Shown here piece by piece: positions 1-5,733 of a stretch of 5,733 nt of DNA. Both the position numbers and the translations under genes were made by a program. Location of the stretch: contig JAICVG010000096.1 in NCBI GenBank assembly GCA_025935445.1, positions 1 through 5,733 on the forward strand. The letters are read 5' to 3'. This DNA comes from Nitrososphaera sp. GTDB taxonomy: Archaea; Thermoproteota; Nitrososphaeria; Nitrososphaerales; Nitrososphaeraceae. Position 1 is the first letter of the stretch; each line of letters begins with the position of its first letter. The notes below the pieces were generated by a model. That model searched no databases, was not told where the DNA came from, and saw only the letters and a program-made list of their open reading frames with translations.

Positions 1-1
1 A

Positions 2-1024
2 CAGGATGTCGACGGCTTGTTCTCTGCCGCTATCTTGAGGATGGTTTACCCCCAATCTGAGGTCATACTGACAAACTACGGGTTTCAAAACATGATGGCA
101 GTAAAGAACAAGATTCTTTCTTTTACCCAATCACACAATTTAGGAACAATCATAATCTCAGATATTGGTATAAATTACGAAAGTTACCTGCCTGTCTATG
201 AAGCTCTCAGTACTTCAAAGCAAAGAGGTTTTTCAAACATATGGATAGACCACCATGTATGGCCGGAAGGAATGGAAGAAAAATTTTCTCCAATTTGCGA
301 AATGGTGCTCTGCTCTGAAACTGAAATGGGAAGGAATGGAGTAAAGAAATGTGCCACCGAGCTTTGTATCGAACGGTTTGCACCTGCCAGCGCGTATGCA
401 AAGACTCTTGGCTGTATTGCGCATAGAACAGATTTTCCAGAGTCCGTCAAGTTCCCATTGCCTCCTTTGACAGGGCTAATTTCGTACTATTTGGGAAAAA
501 AAGAACTCAATCACAAGCTCTATTCTGTAATTTTGGATAATGTATCCTTGGGCGTCTTGTGGAACATTGAGATGCAAGAGGACATGATTGAAGCATCCAG
601 GCTAATAGATGAATCAATTATGAGATCTATTAGGTCAATGGTCATTAAAGAATTCGATTTTAAGCCTCCTGGTACAATTGAACAGGTCAGAAATGTAAGG
701 GTCGCAATCGCAAAGGCTGACTCATTTGTAAGCAGATCCCTTCTTCTTGGCAAGATTATTGATGAATCCGAAATAGATCTCGCCATCGCATATACGCCCG
801 ACGGTAAATTAAGTCTAAGAAGAAGACATAACTTACCTGAGAAAGATCTTCAAATAGATTGCAGCAAGGTTGCTGCTGCGTTTCGAGAAGGTGGAGGGCA
901 CGCCGGAGCCGCAGGAGGATTCCTAAGGACAGATGTTGAGCAAGATGGCGATGGTGGGGCAATAATTGAGATTGAACTTACGATCCAAAAGTATTTTGAA
1001 AAACTACAACAGGATAATAATTAG
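2..1024 (+). CDS. DHH/DHHA1 family phosphoesterase, 5'-partial
   Basis: Metal-dependent phosphoesterase of the DHH superfamily (RecJ, NrnA/nanoRNase and c-di-AMP phosphodiesterase relatives), expected to hydrolyse phosphodiester bonds in short nucleic acids or nucleotides in the cytoplasm. The frame is open from base 2, and the first visible residues, QDVDGLFSAAIL, carry the DxDG motif I. The gene therefore starts before the window, and the TTG at 17 is internal. Numbering the 340 visible residues: D54 in IIISDIG (motif II), the signature DHH at 83-85, HRTD at 141-144 as a probable further metal ligand, and GGGHAGAAGG at 297-306, the DHHA1 substrate-binding glycine/histidine motif. All core motifs are present, so it should be active. 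Only the extreme N-terminus (roughly 10-30 residues) is missing. It lacks the extra domains of full bacterial RecJ, so an archaeal RecJ-like or NrnA-like enzyme is more likely; the exact substrate cannot be read from the sequence. It is convergent with the damaged frame at 1125-1589. Confidence 0.9.
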   Translation, partial: QDVDGLFSAAILRMVYPQSEVILTNYGFQNMMAVKNKILSFTQSHNLGTIIISDIGINYESYLPVYEALSTSKQRGFSNIWIDHHVWPEGMEEKFSPICEMVLCSETEMGRNGVKKCATELCIERFAPASAYAKTLGCIAHRTDFPESVKFPLPPLTGLISYYLGKKELNHKLYSVILDNVSLGVLWNIEMQEDMIEASRLIDESIMRSIRSMVIKEFDFKPPGTIEQVRNVRVAIAKADSFVSRSLLLGKIIDESEIDLAIAYTPDGKLSLRRRHNLPEKDLQIDCSKVAAAFREGGGHAGAAGGFLRTDVEQDGDGGAIIEIELTIQKYFEKLQQDNN

Positions 1025-1124
1025 TTGACCTACAGTTATTATAGTTAGTATCTAAGCTACTGCGGGGATGTAAGGTAGTTAAATCATTTGATAAGAGGTA
1101 AGGATTACAATGTTGATGCTCCTT

Positions 1125-1589
1125 TCACCGGGACTCATTCGTTAGGCTTTTTTCCAAAGCATTATCAAAAAATTTCTCAGAATCACTGTATTGTACAACG
1201 ACTGGTTGTTCCTCAGACGACGGTTGCTTGTAGACTTTTGGATTTTCAGTATCAAGAATAACATTGTGCCTACAATTATAATACCGCTGACAAATCACAT
1301 GGATTGTTTCAAGAACAACGTCATCTGACCCTAAATGTATCGTTCGCCGTATTCACTCAAAAACAGAGAGGGCATAATCATAGCAGCGTTGGGGGTGCCC
1401 ATATATGCATGGCGATAGGAGATTCTCTCTTTCATCGATAGCTCCCAAGGATGTTAGCGCGAACTGACCGGCTCTTCTGAAAGTCAATGCCGACGCATGA
1501 TTCAGGCGCAATGGCACGAATGCAGAGACAAGCTTTTTAATAGGCGCATTTTCATCGAGAAACTTTAGAATTAGTTCTGTATTGGTCTC
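1125..1589 (-). pseudogene. Decayed or mis-sequenced ORF, unknown family, in-frame TGA
   Basis: Reading the minus strand from 1589 to 1125 gives 155 codons, including the final TGA at 1127-1125. Only one other stop interrupts it, a TGA at 1355-1353. Before that stop the frame encodes 78 residues beginning ETNTELILKFLDENAPIKKL and ending YDYALSVFE. After it come 75 residues beginning IRRTIHLGSDDVV and ending EKSLTNESR. Composition is protein-like: amphipathic helices, balanced charges, ordinary codon use. The context VFE-stop-IRRTIHL would be repaired by a single TGG-to-TGA reversal (tryptophan), though a former CGA arginine codon is equally possible. No ATG, GTG or TTG lies between the upstream TAA at 1592-1590 and the first GTG, well inside the frame, so the start also looks lost. 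A TATA-like stretch, GATATATAAAAAG (about 1612-1600), sits just upstream in this orientation. I do not recognise the family. Alternatives are chance openness or two sequence errors in a live gene. Confidence 0.42.
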
Positions 1590-1601
1590 TTAAATTTTCT
1601 T

Positions 1602-1609
1602 TTTATATA
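1602..1609 (+). promoter_or_regulatory. Archaeal TATA box upstream of the DUF2795 gene
   Basis: TTTATATA inside the AT-rich stretch 1591-1611 matches the archaeal TATA consensus. It predicts transcription starting near 1631 and a leader of about 55 bases before the ATG at 1686. A second, weaker candidate, ATATAT at 1643-1648, would give a leader of only about 15 bases. No Shine-Dalgarno sequence precedes the ATG, which fits better with the short-leader option. The same AT tract read on the other strand also resembles a TATA box. Confidence 0.4.
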
Positions 1610-1685
1610 TCAAAGATACTTGTGATCTAGGAGATCGGATCAATATATCCGAGATTTTTAATTACGATGTTGTCCAGTTTCTTGC

Positions 1686-2048
1686 ATGGAAGAAAGTAGA
1701 ACAAGCAAAAGAGAGAATCCTGATCAAATACCTCAAGATGATGACACGCAAGGAAAGACGGGGAGAGTTGTAAGCGAACAAGCCGGGGTTCAGGGTCAAA
1801 GAAAGGAAGTAAACGTAGAAAGCTACTCAAAGGTTGCAGCTATAGGACAAATCTTAAAAGATATGGATTTCCCAGCTGATAAGAATAGGATAATTTCCTT
1901 CGCAAGACAACTACAACAACAAAGTTCTAGAGCAGATAATAAAAACATAGAAAATAGAGAAGATATTTTGTCAGCCTTACAAAACCTACGGGAACGAGAA
2001 TACAAGAATGTATCAGATGTGACCACTGCCCTAGGCATGGTATATTAA
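1686..2048 (+). CDS. DUF2795 domain protein
   Basis: A 120-residue soluble protein with no signal peptide or membrane segment. Residues 1-45 are polar and highly charged (many E, Q, D, K, R) and probably disordered. Residues about 47-119 match the DUF2795 pattern: a helix ending in a DFPADK motif (61-66; family form (D/E)-F-P-A-x-K), a helix with FARQ, then the family's second half, an acidic helix plus EREYKNVSDVTTAL (103-116; family form L-x-x-R-E-Y-x-x-x-x-D-V). The insertion between the halves (about 78-92, QQQSSRADNKNIENR) is longer than in many members. The function of DUF2795 is not established; it occurs in many archaea and bacteria as a small stand-alone protein. The ATG at 1686 is the only good start after an in-frame TAA at 1659-1661, and no Shine-Dalgarno precedes it. 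The gene stands alone, divergent from the damaged frame upstream and convergent with rnp2. Confidence 0.8.
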   Translation: MEESRTSKRENPDQIPQDDDTQGKTGRVVSEQAGVQGQRKEVNVESYSKVAAIGQILKDMDFPADKNRIISFARQLQQQSSRADNKNIENREDILSALQNLREREYKNVSDVTTALGMVY

Positions 2049-2367
2049 AGCCACCACCACCACAAATTTTTTTGTTAGCATAGCATACATATCTTCTCTT
2101 CTAAATACGCAGAGAGGAATTTCAAAAGATCATGATGCAGCGAAAGAACCTCACGTAGGTGAGAGAACAACTATCACACATCTGCCTTGGTAAAAAGTTT
2201 TCACAAGACAGAAATAAAATGGGATAAGAAAATATGGGTTGGTGGTTGTATTAGTAGTATTTATGACCCCAGCATTCCCCAATTACCTTGATCGCATTCC
2301 GTCCTCAAGTAGCGCCTCATAGTACTTGGCAAGCACTCAAACAATCGATCCGTGTTCTTTAGGTCTT
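2049..2367. other. Convergent intergenic region, no intact gene seen
   Basis: The 319 bases between the DUF2795 stop and the rnp2 stop hold no recognisable gene on either strand. Visible items are the plus-strand T-run at 2067-2073, a short perfect hairpin CTCAC-GTAG-GTGAG at 2150-2163, and A-rich stretches at 2193-2197 and 2211-2232. On the minus strand these A-rich stretches are U-rich and could terminate the serS-to-rnp2 transcript. A minus-strand frame runs from within rnp2 (2407) to a TAA at 2263-2261 but has no supporting start. Confidence 0.5.
2067..2073 (+). terminator. U-tract terminator after the DUF2795 gene
   Basis: Seven consecutive T residues lie 19 bases past the stop codon, following a CCA-repeat stretch (2051-2062). 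Archaeal RNA polymerase terminates at such T-runs without needing a hairpin. The position directly after a lone gene supports the call; no strong stem precedes it. Confidence 0.45.
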
Positions 2368-2685
2368 CTAGGCCAAGTGACTCGCCTTTGGGCGAGAATA
2401 CTGCTGCCTACGCCTTCGTAGTTGTCGTATACTACCTGACATGGCAAGTGTAACTACTGGCGGATCAATTAGAGTGATGGCTACAAGGACATTTTCTAGC
2501 TGCTCGAGTCTGAACCTTATTATAGACTCATTTGCGCCCTGTTGCACTAGCCTTATAGCTGCCTTTTCTGCAGCAATCGTTCCAAAAAGCTCAGAGAAAC
2601 GCTTTGTGATCGCATTCACTGAATTACTGGATCCACCAGCATGCATAATAGAAACGTAGCGTCGCTTAGATCGCCTTTTTAGCAT
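2368..2685 (-). CDS. rnp2: RNase P protein component 2 (Pop5/Rpp14 family)
   Basis: Protein subunit of archaeal RNase P, the ribozyme complex that removes 5' leaders from precursor tRNAs. Pop5 pairs with Rpp30 to stimulate the catalytic domain of the RNA. Evidence: the family opening KRRYV near the N-terminus, the central SELFG segment, a long amphipathic middle, and the C-terminal SGSIRQLRRR, matching the SGTIKxLxRK end of archaeal Pop5. Length is 105 residues from the ATG at 2685, slightly short of the usual 110-130. A second ATG at 2694 would add Met-Trp-Leu. The later one is preferred because AGGGA ends nine bases before it but directly abuts the earlier one. The gene overlaps the end of rnp3, as expected for co-translated partners that bind each other. 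After the conserved end the tail (QQYSRPKASHLA) is unlike Pop5 and may reflect a frame slip; see findings. Confidence 0.88.
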   Translation of the reverse strand: MLKRRSKRRYVSIMHAGGSSNSVNAITKRFSELFGTIAAEKAAIRLVQQGANESIIRFRLEQLENVLVAITLIDPPVVTLAMSGSIRQLRRRRQQYSRPKASHLA

Positions 2686-3309
2686 AAGCCACATTCCCTA
2701 ATAGCTTTCCCTCAAGCCATTTTTCCAAGCTGCGCCAATGGACTTGAGGCTCGATACCTACCGTCTTCAAGATTGCATCAAGGCAAGGGCCTGAAATCAT
2801 TTCATATTCGGATGTTGCACCGCTTGAAAGGATGAACTGGCAGCGTGATGAATGGCATAATGCATACAAATCGTTGAGGTTACCAAACCATTTGCCTACA
2901 GAACCGCCATCCATCTTTCTAGCAGGATTAACTGACAGCTCAAGCCCGGTTCCTTTCTTAACCTTTTTTTTTAGTTGTTTCTTAACATTGTTAAAGTCTT
3001 TGATCATTAGAATGTCAGCCGGCTCATCGATATCCTCTGAAACTACCAAGTACGGATAATTGACGGCTAGTGACGGTGTTGTTCTTACCCTACAAATTAG
3101 GCCTTCACGTACCTTGCCATCAAAGGGGACACCAGCTCTGCTGATTGAAAGTGCCTTGAGCCTTGATGCAATATCAAAGTCGCCGCTGACGCAAAGGTCT
3201 ATTCGATTGAAAAGAAGCGCCTCCTCCGTCCAATATGCGATTTTGAAGATATCATGGCATGACCTATATATTTTTGCAATTCAAGAAGTGGTTTTAGCAG
3301 GTTATCCAT
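2666..3309 (-). CDS. rnp3: RNase P protein component 3 (Rpp30), split by an apparent frameshift
   Basis: TIM-barrel protein subunit of archaeal RNase P and partner of Pop5, whose gene follows and overlaps it. The ATG at 3309 overlaps the stop of the preceding gene by 8 bases (ATGGATAA) and opens a frame of 36 codons beginning MDNLLKPLLELQKYIGHAM and ending RRFFSIE, then TAG at 3201-3199. The frame one base back continues from ATA at 3202 as IDLCVSGDFDIASRLKAL and runs to the TAA at 2668-2666. One added A at 3202/3201 joins them as FFSIEIDLCVSGD, resembling the first strand of archaeal Rpp30 (FIEMDI in Pyrococcus). Reconstructed length is 214 residues, near the usual 210 or so. Family landmarks in the second part are GLELSVNPAR (about 122-131) and CQFILSSGAT (157-166) followed by a helix ending TVGIEP, corresponding to the SLRP and SSA segments. 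A start-only reading of the second frame must use TTG at 3049, which would delete the N-terminal third. Identity is likely; integrity is uncertain. Confidence 0.78.
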
Positions 3310-3757
3310 TGAAATGTAAATCAAAGAGCCCCACGTAACCTTGGATTGCGCCGGAAGGTTTGTAGCGTTTCACTGGCTTGAACCTAATCCTTATCGCGTC
3401 GGTTTCTGACAGCGACACGCGGCCTTGGCACATTCTCTGTTTGTCAAGGCGGATGTAGAGGTTGCCCTTTTCGTCGGAATACTCGTGGACTAACCGTGAC
3501 AGATGTTCTCTGTCAGCACTGTTCAGAAGGGAGATAACCCGCTTGGCCAGCGAGCCTGCTTCATGGCTTGAAAGTATTGCCCTCTGCAATAGGATCCTGT
3601 TCTTGTAATGTCCCTCTGAAGGTGAGCTTGAAAAGCGCTCAGATGGCACCAAGAGTACGTCTTCTATTGCCTTGAGCACCCTGCCTTCATCTTCTGTGGC
3701 ATGGAGCACAATGTTGATTTCAGCTGCAGAAAATTTGAGGCTGCCTTCCTCAGACAT
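3302..3757 (-). CDS. COG1325-type RNA-binding protein (predicted exosome-associated)
   Basis: A 151-residue archaeal RNA-binding domain protein, annotated in related genomes as a predicted exosome subunit. Direct proof of exosome membership is lacking as far as I know. Visible signatures: a beta strand leading into HATEDEGRVLKAIEDVL (19-35), GHYKNRILL (49-57; family form HyGNPI), a helical middle, LYIRLDKQ (100-107), the most diagnostic stretch, and a final strand DAIRIRFKPV (120-129). Length fits the family. The ATG at 3757 has no Shine-Dalgarno in front of it. The gene follows rps3ae by 44 bases and overlaps rnp3 by 8, so it is probably co-transcribed with the RNase P genes and translationally coupled to rnp3. 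This arrangement matches the archaeal exosome/RNase P superoperon, which supports a role in RNA processing. The tail after about residue 132 (SGAIQGYVGLFDLHFNG) is not part of the conserved core. Confidence 0.8.
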   Translation of the reverse strand: MSEEGSLKFSAAEINIVLHATEDEGRVLKAIEDVLLVPSERFSSSPSEGHYKNRILLQRAILSSHEAGSLAKRVISLLNSADREHLSRLVHEYSDEKGNLYIRLDKQRMCQGRVSLSETDAIRIRFKPVKRYKPSGAIQGYVGLFDLHFNG

Positions 3758-3766
3758 TTGAAAGAG

Positions 3767-3790
3767 AGTATAAAAAACTGGCTAAAAAGC
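3767..3790 (-). terminator. U-rich tract after rps3ae, possible terminator or attenuator
   Basis: On the minus strand the 44-base gap after rps3ae contains GCTTTTTAGC followed by a run of six T and then ATAC. Two T-runs just behind a stop codon are typical of archaeal termination. Because the next gene starts only 44 bases downstream, termination is probably partial, letting rps3ae be expressed above the RNA-binding and RNase P genes. The same stretch (TTTTTTATA) could also be read as a TATA element, but it lies too close to the next ATG to serve that start. Confidence 0.4.
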
Positions 3791-3801
3791 TATATGCTAC
3801 G

Positions 3802-4497
3802 TCACTGGGCTGGCGCAGCAGACTCGATTGTTTTGGCCTCACTAACAGCCCTTGATTCTGCTGTTGATACAAGCTTTGTCTTCCTAATCCCCAGGTGGCG
3901 GATTGCAGTTATCTTTTTTGCTTCGTCAAGCACATTGCCGCCAAGTTTACTATTCGTCTCCCTTGGAATATCTTCATCCTTGCTGCCCGTAATTTCTTGT
4001 ATGAATTGGTCAACTGTCATCTGCGGAATCCTTTCAGAAAGTATCTTCTGTCCTATCAACCTTATCTCATGCTTTTTCGATGAATTAACTCTCCGATGGG
4101 TGAATGCAACCATTGCGACTCTGAATGTATGGCCATCTATCGTAGTATAGTCATGAGTAAATGTGACCATTGAGCTACCTCTCCGGATAAGGCTCCTGAG
4201 AAACTCCTTGGCATATTCATGCCCTTTGAAAATAGTGGTTGCCACACCATCGGTTACCTTGTCTATCTGAATAAAGACTTTGATTTGGTGCTGATCCATG
4301 CTTTGATCCGGGTTGCCTTTCATCATATCATGCAGCGTATTTTCAATTGTACGTCCCTTTATTTGGGTTGGATCTGTAACTGGGATATAGTTAATGGGCA
4401 CCTGCGGCTCGAACCCTGAGGGCTTATTGACAATTATCCACTGCTTGTCGCGCCATTTATCGCGAACTCTGCCTCCCTTTCTCGCTCCTTTAGCCAT
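3802..4497 (-). CDS. rps3ae: 30S ribosomal protein S3Ae (eS1)
   Basis: Archaeal/eukaryotic small-subunit protein eS1, which sits near the mRNA exit on the 30S platform. The 231-residue product starts with the lysine- and arginine-rich MAKGARKGGRVRDKWRDKQW and continues with the family segments GRTIENTLHDM (about 48-58), VFIQIDKV (74-81), FLRSLIRRGSSMV (98-110) and AFTHRRVNSSKKHEIRLIG (131-149), covering the whole S3Ae domain. The C-terminal 60 or so residues (after ITGSKDED) are charged and variable, as is common for this protein. The ATG at 4497 gives the expected conserved N-terminus. There is no strong Shine-Dalgarno, only GGGAAGAAG some eight bases upstream. The gene lies 54 bases after serS with its own TATA box in the gap, so strong independent transcription is likely. 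Confidence 0.96.
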   Translation of the reverse strand: MAKGARKGGRVRDKWRDKQWIIVNKPSGFEPQVPINYIPVTDPTQIKGRTIENTLHDMMKGNPDQSMDQHQIKVFIQIDKVTDGVATTIFKGHEYAKEFLRSLIRRGSSMVTFTHDYTTIDGHTFRVAMVAFTHRRVNSSKKHEIRLIGQKILSERIPQMTVDQFIQEITGSKDEDIPRETNSKLGGNVLDEAKKITAIRHLGIRKTKLVSTAESRAVSEAKTIESAAPAQ

Positions 4498-4536
4498 AAA
4501 GTGTTCTTCTTCCCATTCTTTGACTAAAACAAATAA

Positions 4537-4544
4537 TATATATA
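4537..4544 (-). promoter_or_regulatory. TATA box for rps3ae
   Basis: TATATATA on the minus strand lies 40-47 bases before the rps3ae ATG. With the usual 22-26 base distance it places the transcription start near 4514 and gives a leader of about 17 bases. The box falls just after the serS stop codon, so it is not coding sequence. I see no clear BRE purine element upstream of it. Confidence 0.6.
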
Positions 4545-4551
4545 CGATGCG

Positions 4552-5733
4552 TCAATTGCGAGCTCGGATCTCCTCCAGGCCGCCCATGTATTTTTGGAGC
4601 ACCTTTGGTATTTCTACGGTGCCCTTTGAGGTCTGGAAGGTTTCAAGTATTGCAACCATTGTGCGCTCTGTTGCAACAAGAGTGCTATTGAGCGTGTGCA
4701 CAAGCCGAGTTTCTTCGTTTGTCTTGTCGCGGAACCGTATGCCCAGCCTTCGAGCTTGGTAATCTAGGCAGTTTGAGCAAGAAACGATCTCCCGGTAGGC
4801 ATTTTGGCCTGCCATCCACCCCTCAATATCATATGTCTTGGCTGATATCTTACCGGTGTCGCCGGAGCACAGAAGCATTACACGGTAGGGAATGCCAAGC
4901 TGCTTGAAAAATTCCTCAGATAGCGCAAGCATTCTTTCATGTTCCCTCCACGACTCATCTGGGCGGCAGTAGATAAATTGTTCCACCTTTTCAAACTGAT
5001 GAACACGGAATATCCCCTTCATGTCCCTGCCGTGTGCACCGGCCTCTTTACGAAAGCATGAACTAAAACCAGCATACTTTATGGGAAGCTTCATTCCTTC
5101 AAGGATCTCATCCATGTGCATGCTTGCTATTGCATGCTCAGATGTTCCTATCATGTAAAGGTCCTCTTCCTCTATCTTGTAAATTACATCCTCAAAGTCA
5201 TTCAGTATGATAGAGCCAACCATCGGTTCTTTTCTAATCATGTATGGTGGCTGGATAAGAGTGTAATTATGTTCTGATAAAAAATCAAGCGCAAAGTTGA
5301 CCAGTGCCTGATTCAGCTTTACAAGCTCATTTTTCAGGAAGTAGAACCTCGCGCCTGATACTTTAGCCGCACGATCCAGATCTACAAGATCTAGTGTAGT
5401 CGCAATGTCAATGTGATCCTTTGGACTAAAATTTGGCCTTTTGATGCTGCCATTTTGCCTAACAATCATGTTGTCATGTTCGTCTTTGCCAACTGGTACC
5501 ATCTCGTTTAACAAGTTGGGCAAAGTCATCATCAGCTGATTGAACTTCCCTTCAATTTGAATTGATTCAGATTCTGTCTGGTCAAGGAGTGCACTCACCT
5601 GCTTCATCTCACCAAGTTCAAAAGAGGCATCCTGTTTGGACTTTTTCTTGCTTGCAATGGTTTCGGAGATCAGGTTCTTTTGCCGCCGAAGCTGCTGAGT
5701 CTTGATAATAAGATCCCCTCGGAGTTTGTGAAG
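4552..5733 (-). CDS. serS: Seryl-tRNA synthetase, 5'-partial
   Basis: Class II aminoacyl-tRNA synthetase that activates serine with ATP and charges tRNA-Ser (and tRNA-Sec where present). The frame is open to the window edge, so 393 C-terminal residues are visible and about 30-40 N-terminal residues are missing. Visible residues 1 to about 75 form the long antiparallel coiled-coil arm that grips the tRNA long variable arm (LRRQKNLISETIASKKKSKQ), followed by NEMVPVGKDEHDN and the class II core. Landmarks in visible numbering: AAKVSGARFYFL (122-133, motif 1 region), GTSEH (195-199, the TxE serine-binding site with Ser in the middle), FRKEAG (227-232, motif 2 ATP-binding arginine) and HTLNSTLVATERTMVAILE (346-364, motif 3 with its arginine). 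HTLNST matches the archaeal/eukaryotic form of motif 3 in the common SerRS; this is not the rare methanogen type. The internal ATG at 5607 is not the start, because the coiled coil begins before it. rps3ae follows after 54 bases. Confidence 0.96.
   Translation of the reverse strand, partial: LHKLRGDLIIKTQQLRRQKNLISETIASKKKSKQDASFELGEMKQVSALLDQTESESIQIEGKFNQLMMTLPNLLNEMVPVGKDEHDNMIVRQNGSIKRPNFSPKDHIDIATTLDLVDLDRAAKVSGARFYFLKNELVKLNQALVNFALDFLSEHNYTLIQPPYMIRKEPMVGSIILNDFEDVIYKIEEEDLYMIGTSEHAIASMHMDEILEGMKLPIKYAGFSSCFRKEAGAHGRDMKGIFRVHQFEKVEQFIYCRPDESWREHERMLALSEEFFKQLGIPYRVMLLCSGDTGKISAKTYDIEGWMAGQNAYREIVSCSNCLDYQARRLGIRFRDKTNEETRLVHTLNSTLVATERTMVAILETFQTSKGTVEIPKVLQKYMGGLEEIRARN

Noticed and set aside
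1060..1150. GCGGGGATGTAAGGTAGTT and nearby bases, vaguely like a tRNA acceptor and D-arm
   Set aside because: No GGTTCRAATC-type T-arm follows at the right distance and no pairing acceptor strand was found.
1627..1830. 67-codon minus-strand frame antisense to the DUF2795 gene
   Set aside because: Most of it is the reverse of the DUF2795 coding region, the composition is rich in Phe, Leu and Cys as expected of a shadow frame, and it has no family resemblance.
2051..2245. CCACCACCACCAC at 2051-2062 and GGTTGGTGGTTG near 2236-2247 as a possible long stem
   Set aside because: Only about six to seven contiguous pairs form across a loop of some 170 bases, which is weak and expected of simple repeats.
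2381..2421. Two perfect hairpins, CTCGCC-TTTG-GGCGAG and CTACG-CCTT-CGTAG, near the end of rnp2
   Set aside because: They lie within the coding region and no T-run follows on the minus strand, so they do not form a terminator. No tRNA or known RNA fold could be built around them.
3217..3276. TATA-like AAATATATAGG followed by GGAGGAG, looking like a promoter and ribosome binding site for Rpp30
   Set aside because: Both lie inside the 36-codon frame that starts at 3309; the purine run encodes the GRRR stretch. No start codon of any standard type follows the GGAGGAG at a usable distance in the Rpp30 frame.
3701..4150. Long plus-strand frame of about 149 codons opposite rps3ae and the RNA-binding gene
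   Set aside because: It is antisense to two well-supported conserved genes and spans their junction; its translation is a hydrophobic shadow with no recognisable domain.

Overview
The window reads as a chromosomal segment of a mesophilic archaeon, most likely a Nitrososphaerota (Thaumarchaeota) member, probably a soil or Nitrososphaera-like lineage. Archaeal affiliation is well supported. The genes include ribosomal protein S3Ae (eS1), the two RNase P proteins Rpp30 and Pop5 that bacteria lack, and a predicted exosome-associated RNA-binding protein. Leaders have TATA boxes rather than bacterial -35/-10 elements, and U-tracts follow the genes. The thaumarchaeal assignment is inference from the style of the proteins. 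No decisive marker such as amoA or rRNA is present.

Layout. (1) Positions 2-1024, plus strand: a DHH/DHHA1 phosphoesterase whose 5' end lies outside the window. (2) Positions 1025-1685: a region with no intact gene. On the minus strand, 1589-1125 hold a long protein-like reading frame with one in-frame TGA and no start codon, read here as a decayed or mis-sequenced gene of unknown family. (3) Positions 1686-2048, plus strand: a small DUF2795 protein with a disordered N-terminus. (4) Positions 2049-2367: the gap between convergent genes, with U-tract termination signals. (5) Positions 2368-5733, minus strand: an information-processing cluster. In transcription order it is serS (5' end outside the window), rps3ae, a COG1325-type RNA-binding protein, rnp3 (Rpp30) and rnp2 (Pop5).

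The minus-strand cluster groups translation (SerRS, eS1), tRNA 5' maturation (two RNase P proteins, which are established partners in the holoenzyme) and probable exosome-linked RNA metabolism. The last three genes resemble a fragment of the archaeal exosome/RNase P superoperon. Tight spacing and short overlaps suggest co-transcription: 8 bp between the RNA-binding gene and rnp3, and 20-29 bp between rnp3 and rnp2. rps3ae also has its own TATA box in the serS-rps3ae gap.

The most notable observation is that rnp3 is split across two frames. An ATG at 3309 overlaps the preceding stop and opens a 36-codon frame ending in TAG at 3201-3199. The conserved Rpp30 sequence continues one frame over from 3202. 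Adding one base at the junction gives a 214-residue protein, about the usual archaeal length. This is either a real lesion, a programmed frameshift, or a one-base sequence error. I see no mobile element, CRISPR array, tRNA or rRNA, and nothing that I would call a new defence or metabolic system.
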